The notes under the pieces are model-generated. The model worked only from the letters and a program-made list of their open reading frames with translations. It did no database searches and was not told the DNA's origin. Below are positions 29,873 to 38,107 of a stretch of DNA of 64,000 nucleotides, piece by piece; within the stretch, counting starts at the first letter, position 1, and every line of letters begins with the position of its first letter. Both the position numbers and the translations under genes were made by a program. Source of the stretch: Shewanella sp. 10N.286.48.A6 (lineage in GTDB: Bacteria; Pseudomonadota; Gammaproteobacteria; Enterobacterales; Shewanellaceae). The stretch lies in NCBI RefSeq assembly GCF_002873135.1, contig NZ_MCVI01000003.1, positions 186,001 to 250,000 on the forward strand, in the 5' to 3' direction.

Positions 29873-29950
29873 ATTGTTTTTAGCGGCGAAGCCACGTTAA
29901 TTTGTCCAGCCGCCTGCGGCGACTTTGAATGCCTTGTTGAACGAAGCCGC
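29838..29950 (-). other. Integron attC-like sequence upstream of the DUF1643-like gene
   Basis: On the minus strand GTTCAAC fits the R'' consensus (RYYYAAC) and is followed by AAGGCATTCAAAG, close to the L'' sequence of Vibrio/Shewanella attC sites. GC-rich small hairpins follow (GCCGC/GCGGC and GGC-GAA-GCC), and then TTTAATGTGAGCGTTA, which looks like an L'-R' end although GTTACAT is not a perfect R'. No integron integrase is present in the window. Probably a vestige of a cassette. Confidence 0.4.
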
Positions 29951-30044
29951 TGTGCGGCAGAAAAGATAAAAGCTCACCTTTATTCTCCCATCTTAAATAC
30001 TTACTAGACCCTGCCTACCTTGGCAGTTATCTAGGAGTATCACT

Positions 30045-30185
30045 ATGAACACTCACGAGCAACAACGCTTTGATTTTCTTTATGAACAACATCTTACCAA
30101 CTTAACACTGCAAGGCAAGCGGCCTGCACTACAAAATACTCACAGCCATATACGTGAGGGCCACCATCTTTCCTTCCACAACTAA
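30045..30185 (+). pseudogene. N-terminal fragment of an IS91-associated tyrosine recombinase
   Basis: 46 codons with a good Shine-Dalgarno (TAGGAGTATCACT). The start MNTHEQQRFDFLYEQHLTNL followed by TLQGKRPA is the SAM-like N-terminal pattern of the integrase that accompanies IS91-type transposases. Homology breaks off at GKRPA, followed by unrelated residues and a stop. Catalytic parts are absent, so it is a dead fragment. Confidence 0.5.
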
Positions 30186-30238
30186 ACTCTCCTTTCCTAT
30201 CAATACAAACACTAATCGTCCAAGCAAAATAATTCTCC

Positions 30239-30267
30239 TTGACACTTTTGAATCTTTTAATTAATTA
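30239..30267 (+). promoter_or_regulatory. Candidate promoter of the recombinase operon
   Basis: Perfect -35 TTGACA (30,239-30,244) and, 17 bases on, TAATTA (30,262-30,267), a weak -10; TTATAA lies three bases further. Start codon of the first gene is about 60 bases downstream. Confidence 0.4.
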
Positions 30268-30325
30268 TAACCTAGCTATGGTTGCATTTAAATTTTCGGT
30301 TGTACTTGGAAGGCGTCATTATTAA

Positions 30326-31717
30326 ATGAAAAATTTTGTAAGGATTAAGGGGAGATTGCTTTCTGATGGAATGGCATTGATGAATGTACATACCTCAGAG
30401 TATTACGAGCCATTTAAAGCTTATGTAAGGATGTTGCTAGATAAGGAAGGTGCAACAACCACAACAAAGCAATATGCTGAGCATGTTAGTAGATTTCTCG
30501 ACTTCCTCTATGAATACCAAACTGTAGCTATTGAAAAACAGATGGATATTGATGCAAGCCGCTTATTTGCAAATTATGAAAAGTTTTTAATCAAGGGGAA
30601 ACATAATGAAGATGAGCTGTTAAAGCAAGTCGCCAAAAACCTAAACAAGACAAAAAACACGAGCTATGTAAGTATTTCGCAAGGAATTGAATCCGCACTT
30701 AACTACTTCATGGAAATGCAGTTATTTAATAATGTTCAAGAAGAGCACTTTGATTTTCTGACATACACCTCTGAAATTTCCACAAAACAAAAAGCTAAGA
30801 TGAAGAAAAACTCTTGGCTCTATGCAACCACTAAATTACTGTCCGCATCTAAACCCCAAATTAAAAAGAAGCTCTTCCCTAAAGCAAGTAAGAGAGCGAA
30901 TAAAAATGGTTCAGACAATAATAAAGAAAAGGCATACAGGAGAGCGATCCCTGCCAATAGCAGCATTGACTTTTTTACTCATCATTTGAATGAACAGCAT
31001 TTTGATAAGTTTTCCGTAGTTAGAGATCTGCTGATGTACTCTTTTTTAGCAGCCTCAGGAGTGAGACAGTCTGAGTGCTTACAAATTACCGTTGATGATA
31101 TTGATTTTGATAGAAGAGAAATAAGAATCGTCAACCCATTTACTCGCACTCAAATTGGACTAACTGAAAAAGAAGAAGAGTGTCTTTCTTGGAAAGGAAG
31201 AGTGACTGAAAAAACGTTCTTGATCCAGCCTTTCACACATATATTCTGGGGCTTATTAGAGACATATATAAGCACTCATTACAAAACGAATGTTAATCAT
31301 AGATATCTCTTTCAAAAATTTAATGGCAGACCATTTTTCGCTGCCGACAGGTCTGAAAGAGCCAAAACCTTTAAAAGATATTTAAGAGCAGTAGATGAGG
31401 GTTTAGGCAAACACAACTTACATGGTTTTAGGCACTTATATGGTTTTTATGTCTACAACTATCTTCCAATAGTTAACAGTAAAGGAGAACCTACAGGTGA
31501 ACAAGGAATGCCGCTAGGTTTTGTCAAAATATTAATGGGTCATGCACAAATATCTTCTACAGAAGTATATGCCAGAGAAGATATTGATTTAATAGAGTTT
31601 GTTATAGCTTCAGCAAATTCATATGTTAGAAAAAAAGGGATAACACCTAAGCAACTCTTATCCCAATACTATACAAAACAAATGAAAATGCTAGAAAGTA
31701 AACTAGAGGATCTTTAA
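30326..31717 (+). CDS. gmtY: Tyrosine recombinase, probable Gamma-Mobile-Trio GmtY
   Basis: 463-residue site-specific recombinase. The N-terminal half is a SAM-like core-binding region (MLLDKEGATTTTKQYAEHV). The C-terminal catalytic domain has R247 in ASGVRQSECLQ, H366 and R369 in LHGFRHLYG, H406 in LMGHAQIS and the nucleophile Y415 in TEVYARED, so the active site is complete. Its stop overlaps the next gene's ATG (TAATG). The arrangement of about 460-, 1,030- and 215-aa genes matches what I recall of the Gamma-Mobile-Trio of defence-rich islands. The recombinase class is certain; the Gmt name is by size and order. Confidence 0.75.
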   Translation: MKNFVRIKGRLLSDGMALMNVHTSEYYEPFKAYVRMLLDKEGATTTTKQYAEHVSRFLDFLYEYQTVAIEKQMDIDASRLFANYEKFLIKGKHNEDELLKQVAKNLNKTKNTSYVSISQGIESALNYFMEMQLFNNVQEEHFDFLTYTSEISTKQKAKMKKNSWLYATTKLLSASKPQIKKKLFPKASKRANKNGSDNNKEKAYRRAIPANSSIDFFTHHLNEQHFDKFSVVRDLLMYSFLAASGVRQSECLQITVDDIDFDRREIRIVNPFTRTQIGLTEKEEECLSWKGRVTEKTFLIQPFTHIFWGLLETYISTHYKTNVNHRYLFQKFNGRPFFAADRSERAKTFKRYLRAVDEGLGKHNLHGFRHLYGFYVYNYLPIVNSKGEPTGEQGMPLGFVKILMGHAQISSTEVYAREDIDLIEFVIASANSYVRKKGITPKQLLSQYYTKQMKMLESKLEDL

Positions 31718-34700
31718 TGGAGTTCCCGATTTATAACACTACTGAAAACTTACAGTTTATTTGCCATAATAATGAAGTTGGTGACAGAGCTATCAAAGCA
31801 TTAAATCTGGCAATGGAGTGCATAAAGAAAGATTTAAACGCTAATAACCTTACGCAACATGACATTGAAAATGAAAGTGCAAGTGCAGCCCTTCCTCGCT
31901 TATCATTGTTTAAGTTTTTTGGTGATATTAGAGCTGTACAAACTGACAAAAAATGGATAGAAGGTATATTTGAGTTATCAAAGTCCAATTATAAGCAAGT
32001 ACGTGTTGAGGTAGTCAAATTCTTACCTCAAGAAGCCAAACATAAAACTATAACGCAAAACCATGCAAGAGCACTAAAGCGAGATCTTCAGCTATTTATA
32101 CATTGTTGCTGGGTTTCAAAATTATTGCTTATTCCCGTTTCATTTAGTCCTCTTCCAACTTTACGCAATAGTCACGGACAACAGTATGAATGGGCTTTTG
32201 ATGCTTACCCTGAGTTGTTAAGGTATATTCGCTCGCCATTTTGTTCAGAGTTAAAAAATCAAAATATTACGGAATATATCAGTGAAAAATCCCTTACAAA
32301 CTTAAACTGGTATGCACATAGATATATTAGAGCCTGTGCAGCATGGGGAGTTGAGGATATAACACCAGATCTTCTCAGCCTCATGAATAACTCCCCCAAA
32401 CAAAAAATTCCAAGAACTTTGGGCTGGTACATAGCTCTTATAGACATGTTGCCAGACAAAGTTCGATATACTATTGCTGATGTTTATGATAAGTCCTCTG
32501 GTGGAGCTTTTGGTAAAACTAATTACAAGAGATCACCTGATTTATCAGTTGAACACTTTCCTCCACTTGTCATCGAGTCTAACCCTAATATTGAAAATTG
32601 GGCAACGATTAGCAATGACTTTGTTAAACAACTGTACGATAAAGGGACTAAATCGTATTACTCGTACTCTCTCGCTATCGGTAAAGTTTTAAAAAAGCTC
32701 ATTGCACAAGAATTACCAGTACCATTAATTCGTGATATCAATAGAGAAGCCCACATTGGCTTGATTAAAGAAGCTCTTAAAAATGGTGTAGGAAAAGAAC
32801 ATTATCGAGAGCAGTTCAGTAAAGTTAGTGATTTTTTCGACTACGTATCACTAATTGAACAAGGTTTTTCAAATCCCATTTCAAAGAAATTAGATCTGCC
32901 AATCGTTAGTAGGCCGAAAGGAACCAACAAAGAAGTCGTTGACGAAGACGTTTTCGCTTCATTTTTATCTTATTTGTATGGTATTGCTGAATGGCTTTGG
33001 TTTATTAGTGAAAGCTATGACAATAAAGTTAGTTTTTTAACAAAGGGTCATAACGATTTACAAAGCATTGAACCTGCCTCGACAGGGTTTCAGCCCTTGG
33101 TTTATATTGAAGGTCAATATAAGCCAATAGATAGGATTCCTAGGCACTTTGTTTCCCCTCTTTTTGGACATAATTCAAAAGATAGTCAATTAACCCAAAC
33201 GTCACTTATGCTTCACTTTATTCACCTAGCTGTAGTTATGGCTGAAACAGGAATACGCCATATGCATCTCAGGTGGCTAGACAAAAACCTGTACGATGAA
33301 AAAGTTGAAAGACTAGACTTTCAAGAGAGATCATACGTGCCCAGCAAACTATATGTGAATACAGATAAATCACATGGGGCATGGGTAGCCGATGTACCCG
33401 AATCTGTCATAGGAATACTCGACAGGCAATTAAGATGGCGGAATAAATATCTCACAGGTAAAGACAGCCCAATACCTTATGACCACTTTGAAAACTCAGA
33501 GTTTGAAGACATTACTCCACTATTTGCTACAGCAAATAGTGCAAGCACAACTTCTGACAACTTTTCTGTAGTCGGTGACGATACTTTCAGAAGACACTTT
33601 AAAAACTTCTTAATCGGTTTTTCATGGTTTTATAAGCAAATAGGATATGTGTCACCACTAGATATTAGCGACTGTGACAGTCTTGAAGGGTGTATGAAAA
33701 AATGGAGAACTACTTCTACAAATTACACACCTCACAGTATGCGATCTCAGGTAGTAACAGATAATATTACAATGCTTCCTCCAAGTGTAATTCAAAGAAT
33801 AACAGGCCATTCAAATGACGCCCATGTCCTTTACTACGCCAAACTAAATGAAAGTTGGGTAGGTAACCAACAAAAAGCTCAAGACGAAGAATTTAAAGAC
33901 TTTATAAGCCCTATGTTTATTGATGCGAAAAGTGATCACTCTGCGCTAACCAGCGCAATGAAAACAGATCCTTTAGGTGCATTAAAAGACTTCGGTGGAA
34001 TTTCATTTGGCACGGGCATAAAAAGTGGACTGAATAAAGTTATGGATGATATTAGAGAAAATAAAGATGTTCATGAAATCATAGCGTTTAACTCAACACA
34101 TATGTGCCCCTTTACTAATAAATGCCCCTCTGACATTGAAAATACAGAATTAAAGGAATTCAAAAATTGCGGTAGTTGTCCATATGCTGTGAAAACAGTA
34201 GATCATCAGCCAGCTATTGCGGCAAAAATAAGAGCATACGCTGATAAATCTGCCGAACTAGAGGAAATAATCAGTTCAGCTAAAGAATCCAACTCTGATC
34301 TATCCATATATCGAGGAGAGATTGCTCTTAAAAAGTTTTATGCAAATGAAATTTCTGCTTGGACCGTTACTGCTACATGTCTTGAACAGATGGCCCATAG
34401 CTTGGAGCACAAAGACAAGTGGCTAGTCGCTAAACCAGAATTTCTAACGAAAAAACTCCAGTCGATGAAATCTTCCAACGAGTTGACAAATACCTTAGTT
34501 CGAATTGAAGAAGCACTTAATAGTGAAGAGTTTTTAACTCCCCAATTAAAAGCAAAAGTTTCACTGTTCCGCAATAAAATACTTGTGCAATCTGGGCAAT
34601 TTCAAAAACTAATATCTGATATCCCAACTGGAAAAAACTTAATATCCGAATTTAAAGGTATCATTAAAGGAATATGTGATATTACGGGGATCAGTGTTAA

Positions 34701-34803
34701 TCAATTGCCAAAAGCTTTAGACGAGCAAAAAGCTGTAATTCCAGACACCTTACAGCACATTATAAGCCTCCCTAGCAGCATTAAAGGGGAATGTAATGAC
34801 TAA
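31717..34803 (+). CDS. gmtZ: Large tyrosine-recombinase-like integrase, probable GmtZ
   Basis: 1,028 residues, unusually long for a tyrosine recombinase. The catalytic pattern sits in the middle: Arg in ETGIRHMHLRWL near residue 511, H-x-x-R in TPHSMRSQ near 673, His in RITGHSND near 698, and Tyr in LYYAKLNE near 706. About 300 residues follow, starting with a likely zinc-binding cluster (CPFTNKC then CGSC near 797-825) and helical stretches. The N-terminal 450 residues have no recognised domain. It starts at the last base of gmtY and overlaps the next gene by eight bases, showing translational coupling. Two active-looking recombinases in one operon resemble the TnpA/TnpB arrangement of Tn554. 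Confidence 0.72.
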   Translation: MEFPIYNTTENLQFICHNNEVGDRAIKALNLAMECIKKDLNANNLTQHDIENESASAALPRLSLFKFFGDIRAVQTDKKWIEGIFELSKSNYKQVRVEVVKFLPQEAKHKTITQNHARALKRDLQLFIHCCWVSKLLLIPVSFSPLPTLRNSHGQQYEWAFDAYPELLRYIRSPFCSELKNQNITEYISEKSLTNLNWYAHRYIRACAAWGVEDITPDLLSLMNNSPKQKIPRTLGWYIALIDMLPDKVRYTIADVYDKSSGGAFGKTNYKRSPDLSVEHFPPLVIESNPNIENWATISNDFVKQLYDKGTKSYYSYSLAIGKVLKKLIAQELPVPLIRDINREAHIGLIKEALKNGVGKEHYREQFSKVSDFFDYVSLIEQGFSNPISKKLDLPIVSRPKGTNKEVVDEDVFASFLSYLYGIAEWLWFISESYDNKVSFLTKGHNDLQSIEPASTGFQPLVYIEGQYKPIDRIPRHFVSPLFGHNSKDSQLTQTSLMLHFIHLAVVMAETGIRHMHLRWLDKNLYDEKVERLDFQERSYVPSKLYVNTDKSHGAWVADVPESVIGILDRQLRWRNKYLTGKDSPIPYDHFENSEFEDITPLFATANSASTTSDNFSVVGDDTFRRHFKNFLIGFSWFYKQIGYVSPLDISDCDSLEGCMKKWRTTSTNYTPHSMRSQVVTDNITMLPPSVIQRITGHSNDAHVLYYAKLNESWVGNQQKAQDEEFKDFISPMFIDAKSDHSALTSAMKTDPLGALKDFGGISFGTGIKSGLNKVMDDIRENKDVHEIIAFNSTHMCPFTNKCPSDIENTELKEFKNCGSCPYAVKTVDHQPAIAAKIRAYADKSAELEEIISSAKESNSDLSIYRGEIALKKFYANEISAWTVTATCLEQMAHSLEHKDKWLVAKPEFLTKKLQSMKSSNELTNTLVRIEEALNSEEFLTPQLKAKVSLFRNKILVQSGQFQKLISDIPTGKNLISEFKGIIKGICDITGISVNQLPKALDEQKAVIPDTLQHIISLPSSIKGECND

Positions 34804-35443
34804 AGGGGCAAAGAAAGGAGAAAATCGCTTCAAGACCTCTCAAGAAGCTAGAATACAGGCTAGGCTTCAAAGAATACAAGAAATTGTCATACCAAAAATG
34901 AAGTCTTACTTGGATCTCATACATTTCAAAAATAAAACTAAGTTTCAAAAAATGTGTGCGGAGGTTTTCAATGAAGATCTTCCAGTAAATATGAAAGTAA
35001 TCTCTAGGCGCACAATTGCTAACAGTCCTTATTGGAATGAGCTTGGGCCAATCTATTATCTCCACTATGGTGATGATCAGCATAGCGATTTAGAAACAAT
35101 AAAAGCTAAAGCACTTAATAGCTTTTCTGATATGGAAAAAAGGGAAGAACTTGAGCGCGAAATAAGCAATTTAACCTTACAGAATGAAGCCTTAATTAAG
35201 GCAATTGGAGAAGCCAAACTTAGCTCTACAAGCATAGAAGACAGCAATTCTTTGCAAAAATTAAAACAAGACTTAGATGATCTCATCTGTGTAATTGACT
35301 TTTTGGTCAAAGCTACCGAAGGCATTGTTGTTATAGACAAAGAGAACAACACCATCATCAACATGGCTGATGATTTACACGGGAAGTTGCCTTCTCAATT
35401 TGCAAAAACCTACTTTAAACATATAGGTAACGTAAATGACTAA
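34796..35443 (+). CDS. gmtX: Recombinase-operon accessory protein, probable GmtX
   Basis: 215 residues, basic at the N-terminus (MTKGAKKGENRFKTSQEARI) and helical throughout. A coiled-coil-like segment lies at about 110-160 (DMEKREELEREISNLTLQNE) with a leucine-rich region beyond. RRTIANSPYWNELGPIYYL near residue 68 may be a DNA-binding helix region. No enzymatic motif is visible. It overlaps both neighbours by eight bases, so the four genes are made together. The third position and size fit GmtX; the alternative is a TnpC-like recombination co-factor. Name tentative. Confidence 0.55.
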   Translation: MTKGAKKGENRFKTSQEARIQARLQRIQEIVIPKMKSYLDLIHFKNKTKFQKMCAEVFNEDLPVNMKVISRRTIANSPYWNELGPIYYLHYGDDQHSDLETIKAKALNSFSDMEKREELEREISNLTLQNEALIKAIGEAKLSSTSIEDSNSLQKLKQDLDDLICVIDFLVKATEGIVVIDKENNTIINMADDLHGKLPSQFAKTYFKHIGNVND

Positions 35444-35897
35444 AAAAACGCCATTTGAACGTTATCAAGCCTATGTAACTACCCTCAAAAGCTCTGGTGA
35501 AAAATTTCCTTGCAATAACTTTGGTGATATTAACTTCACTATCGTGGCAAAAGAATGTGGAAATCGTAGACAATGGTTTAGTGAAAACACTAATAAAATA
35601 ATGGGAAATACCAATAAAAAGTTATCTCAAATTATTCAAGAATATGCTAAAACCGTTGGTACAAACCAAAATATACCCAAAAATCCAGAATCAGTTCTAA
35701 ACGATATTTCTGAAAAAGTTAAAAAAGAAAATAGCAGATTATTGAAGTCCTTACAGCAAGCCACAGCAGAGATTGAGAAGTTGCGAGCGCAAGTAGAAGA
35801 ATTAGAGTTCAAAGTGTCCAATATTCAACAAGAATCTGATGAGCGCTATAAAGAAATGTCTGAAAATGGAAGGTCGTTTAGTTATGCTGATTTTTAG
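35436..35897 (+). CDS. Coiled-coil accessory protein of the recombinase operon (TnpC-like)
   Basis: 153 residues. The N-terminal part (TPFERYQAYVTTLKSSGEKF and ECGNRRQWFSENTN) looks like a small helical DNA-binding unit. The C-terminal half is a strong heptad coiled coil (ISEKVKKENSRLLKSL, QATAEIEKLRAQVEELEFKV). Its domain plan resembles TnpC of Tn554, which modulates orientation and frequency of transposition. Starts inside the previous gene (eight-base overlap). Together with the preceding gene it makes two coiled-coil partners in one operon, one more than the trio I recall. Confidence 0.55.
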   Translation: MTKKTPFERYQAYVTTLKSSGEKFPCNNFGDINFTIVAKECGNRRQWFSENTNKIMGNTNKKLSQIIQEYAKTVGTNQNIPKNPESVLNDISEKVKKENSRLLKSLQQATAEIEKLRAQVEELEFKVSNIQQESDERYKEMSENGRSFSYADF

Positions 35898-36112
35898 GTT
35901 TTGATCAAATCTGACAATCGCATATGTGCCAATCTCAGCAGTTCAACAGTAACTTGCATAGCTTGGTTCAACCAGTTCGATTTTGGATAGAAATGGGTTA
36001 GTGCTTAAACTCAGGTTTTATGGTTCACATTAGGATTAGTATAGTTAATATTCGGAGACTAGCGGGCACTGTTGTTGATAAACTTTAACCAAGGGCCAAA
36101 TTCTCTGAGCCA

Positions 36113-36343
36113 CTACACATCATCATAATAGTCTGAAGTGGGTTTAATGAAGTTTGCATCTAACTGACTAAACCAATGACTAAACTCAGAGCCACTGCTA
36201 TTAATACTATCTGCATCATAATCAGCTAACTCACCAACATAGAAGACGTTCTCTATCGGTATATCGCCAATAATGTCATCTGAGAGCACATAGTGGTCTT
36301 TGTCAGGATGAGTAATAATGAAACTTTGAAGAGTGAAGTTGTT
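36113..36343 (-). pseudogene. Fragment of an MBL-fold hydrolase
   Basis: An uninterrupted reading of about 76 codons with no start codon: FTLQSFIITHPDKDHYVLSD followed by an acidic tail ending in SDYYDDV. The THPDKDHY phrase is the metal-binding T-H-x-D-x-D-H motif of metallo-beta-lactamase-fold hydrolases. The upstream strand and the rest of the fold are absent, with stops before it. It is a leftover of a larger accessory gene. GCCACTACA occurs at both ends of the fragment. Confidence 0.45.
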
Positions 36344-36375
36344 ATGTAGTGGCTAACTAAAACTGGCCACTACAT
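36344..36375. repeat. 10-bp perfect inverted repeat
   Basis: ATGTAGTGGC and GCCACTACAT separated by 12 bases. A third, related GCCACTACA lies at about 36,109 on the other side of the MBL fragment, suggesting a recombination or element-end sequence. Confidence 0.55.
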
Positions 36376-36489
36376 TAAAGCTTACCTAGCTAATTTTTGG
36401 GCAGAAATGTGTTGGCCACGCTAACTTGAAAATAGACCGAAATGAGTTAGGTTACAACCATAGTCTCTTGTTATATGCGAACTATAAAT

Positions 36490-36585
36490 TTAAATGGTAC
36501 ACATCCCAAGTCTATCAGAAACCCCATTAACAGAATAACCACGTTCCGTTATTTGCTTAACGGCTTGTACTTATTCGTTAGGCAT
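36490..36585 (-). pseudogene. IS3-family transposase OrfA fragment
   Basis: The reading MPNE, stop, VQAVKQITERGYSVNGVSDR then LGMCTI and a stop matches the N-terminal helix-turn-helix of IS3-type OrfA (E-A-V-K-Q-I-x-E-R-G-Y-S-V-x-x-V-x-x-R-L-G). It has an in-frame stop near its start and ends prematurely, so it is inactive. The gene-free stretch 35,898-36,585 holds this, the MBL fragment and the inverted repeat; nothing else is recognised in it. Confidence 0.5.
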
Positions 36586-36930
36586 TTACTTTTTACCTAC
36601 TAGAGCTAAACCACCGTCTAAATCTCGCACTACTTGATTGCTGTCAGGTAGCCAAGCCACACCAATTAAATTCATTTCTGCATTTAGCTGAGTTACCGTT
36701 GCTTCGTCAGCTGGCAGGGCTAAACGTTTCAAAATTTTTGGTATAGCACTAGCTCCACGATTCCATTCAAAATTAAAGCTTTCATCATCGTGGGTTATTT
36801 GAACTGACGTAAAAGTGTTTCCACTCAAAAACTCTGCGTAGCCATCCTGTGCTTTTAACTGCCAGAGCAAGGATGCCATTGCTTCTACGTCTGTTTCAAT
36901 ACCGTCTGGGGTCTCTTTGATGCTCTTCAT
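36586..36930 (-). pseudogene. Orphan C-terminal fragment of an unknown protein
   Basis: 114 residues in an open frame (EAMASLLWQLKAQDGYAEFL, later LALPADEATVTQLNAEMN and WLPDSNQVVRDLDGGLALVG). I do not recognise the family. Its first codons overlap, in another frame, the last residues of the truncated integrase upstream. This suggests a deletion joined two genes at about 36,900 and that this is the tail of a longer protein. Expression is doubtful. It could alternatively be a short real gene. Confidence 0.35.
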
Positions 36931-37891
36931 CGTTACGATATAACCATAATGATGTCATTAACCCTTTTGAAACCATGATGGTGCGTTCTTTATCGTACTT
37001 ACCAACAATAGTGACGTAATAAATAGGCTGTTCACTTAGCGCAGGATCAACAACATGATTAGCTTCAAAAGTGGCAACCTCATCAGCCCTAAGTCCACAT
37101 TGAACAGCTAAATCTACTCTTAATCTTGGCCCAAGTTTACTTAGTGCATTACTGGTATAAAGTAACTGCAACTCATCTTGATCATATGGTGATAAACTCG
37201 CATCAGTAGATTTTTTCTGTTTGTATTTTTTGGGGATCAATAGATCTGTCGTGGTGACCGTAAAGCCTTTTTCTTCAGCACCATATTGAGTGAACAATAA
37301 ATCAATGTTGCCGTCTTTACGTTTTTTCTTAATCACTTTTGTTTTGTATTTGAAAGGAAGCTTTTCAATGCGGTGTTGCTTTCTAGCCCATTCGTAAAAT
37401 TGACGCACATGGTTGATATACAAATTTGCGGTATCTCTATCAATTTTCTTAGCAAGAACCTGATCAATAAGGTATTTACGGTAACGATAAACAGGTAGCC
37501 AATATTTGGCTTTATCGCTGTCACTCACCGCATATACTTCATGCCAGTCAACGTCATGCGCTTCAATCCATTGTAAAAATAATGACATCGAATTTGCCAA
37601 CGAATTCATCGTTACAAGCGATACCCCACCCAAAGGGTTCTTTTTACCGCCTCGCTTGGGCGGCATAAACAAGCCTTTGAATCTGTGCTCCAAAAATAAG
37701 TTAATTTCTAGTGCATCTAAAACACGCGTTAGTGATAACACCCTTGGAAATCGTTCAATAATATGATCTTGATGAAACATCACCATTCGCTTTCCGCTGT
37801 CATCAACATCAGAAAAATAAGGTAAATTTCCCAAATTAACGGTTTGCTTTACAACTTTTGGTGAATTATCGTTCAAATCATTACGCTCCAT
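36896..37891 (-). pseudogene. Truncated tyrosine-type integrase
   Basis: 331 residues. The N-terminal SAM-like region (VTMNSLANSMSLFLQWIEAHDVD) and basic linker (TKVIKKKRKDGN) are normal. The catalytic domain starts with SPYDQDELQLLYTSNALSKL and holds the first active-site arginine in QCGLRADEVATF. The frame then ends at EEHQRDPRRY without the H-x-x-R, His or Tyr nucleophile, so it cannot recombine DNA. Such large basic integrases often target tRNA or other conserved sites; it may be the original integrase of this or an older island. The start ATG at 37,891 abuts an 18-bp direct repeat. Confidence 0.7.
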
Positions 37892-37907
37892 TTAAATACT
37901 GCATAAA
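37890..37907 (+). repeat. 18-bp direct repeat, copy 1
   Basis: ATTTAAATACTGCATAAA, at the 5' end of the truncated integrase gene; identical copy 59 bases away at 37,949. Could be a recombinase arm site or an operator. Confidence 0.7.
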
Positions 37908-37948
37908 ATATAAAATCGAAACAATCAATTGCCAACATAAAATGCTAT

Positions 37949-37966
37949 ATTTAAATACTGCATAAA
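37949..37966 (+). repeat. 18-bp direct repeat, copy 2
   Basis: Second exact copy of ATTTAAATACTGCATAAA in the space between the divergent integrase and restriction operon. Confidence 0.7.
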
Positions 37967-37996
37967 TTCATTGATCTTTACTTATATCTACGTCAA

Positions 37997-38050
37997 TATA
38001 ATTAACGTTAAATTAAATCAGGATCATAAGTGCCTTCAAAAGCACTTATG
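37997..38050 (+). promoter_or_regulatory. Restriction operon promoter region with hairpin/operator
   Basis: A perfect -10 TATAAT is at 37,997-38,002; no good -35 sits at standard distance (TTGATC is 20 bases upstream). A perfect inverted repeat, CATAAGTGC (38,025-38,033) and GCACTTATG (38,042-38,050), lies in the presumed leader, 57 bases before the first start codon. It fits an operator or leader hairpin for a restriction operon. Confidence 0.5.
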
Positions 38051-38107
38051 CGCTAAATGCGTTTGTCCATAGGCCAATATAAAAGCCAAACAAGGTTATA
38101 GAATCTA

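Noticed and set aside
36553..36586. Short attC-like pair GCCTAAC...GTTAAGC
   Set aside because: Only about 15 bases separate the two boxes, far too few for an attC, and the bases are explained as the start of the IS3 OrfA fragment.
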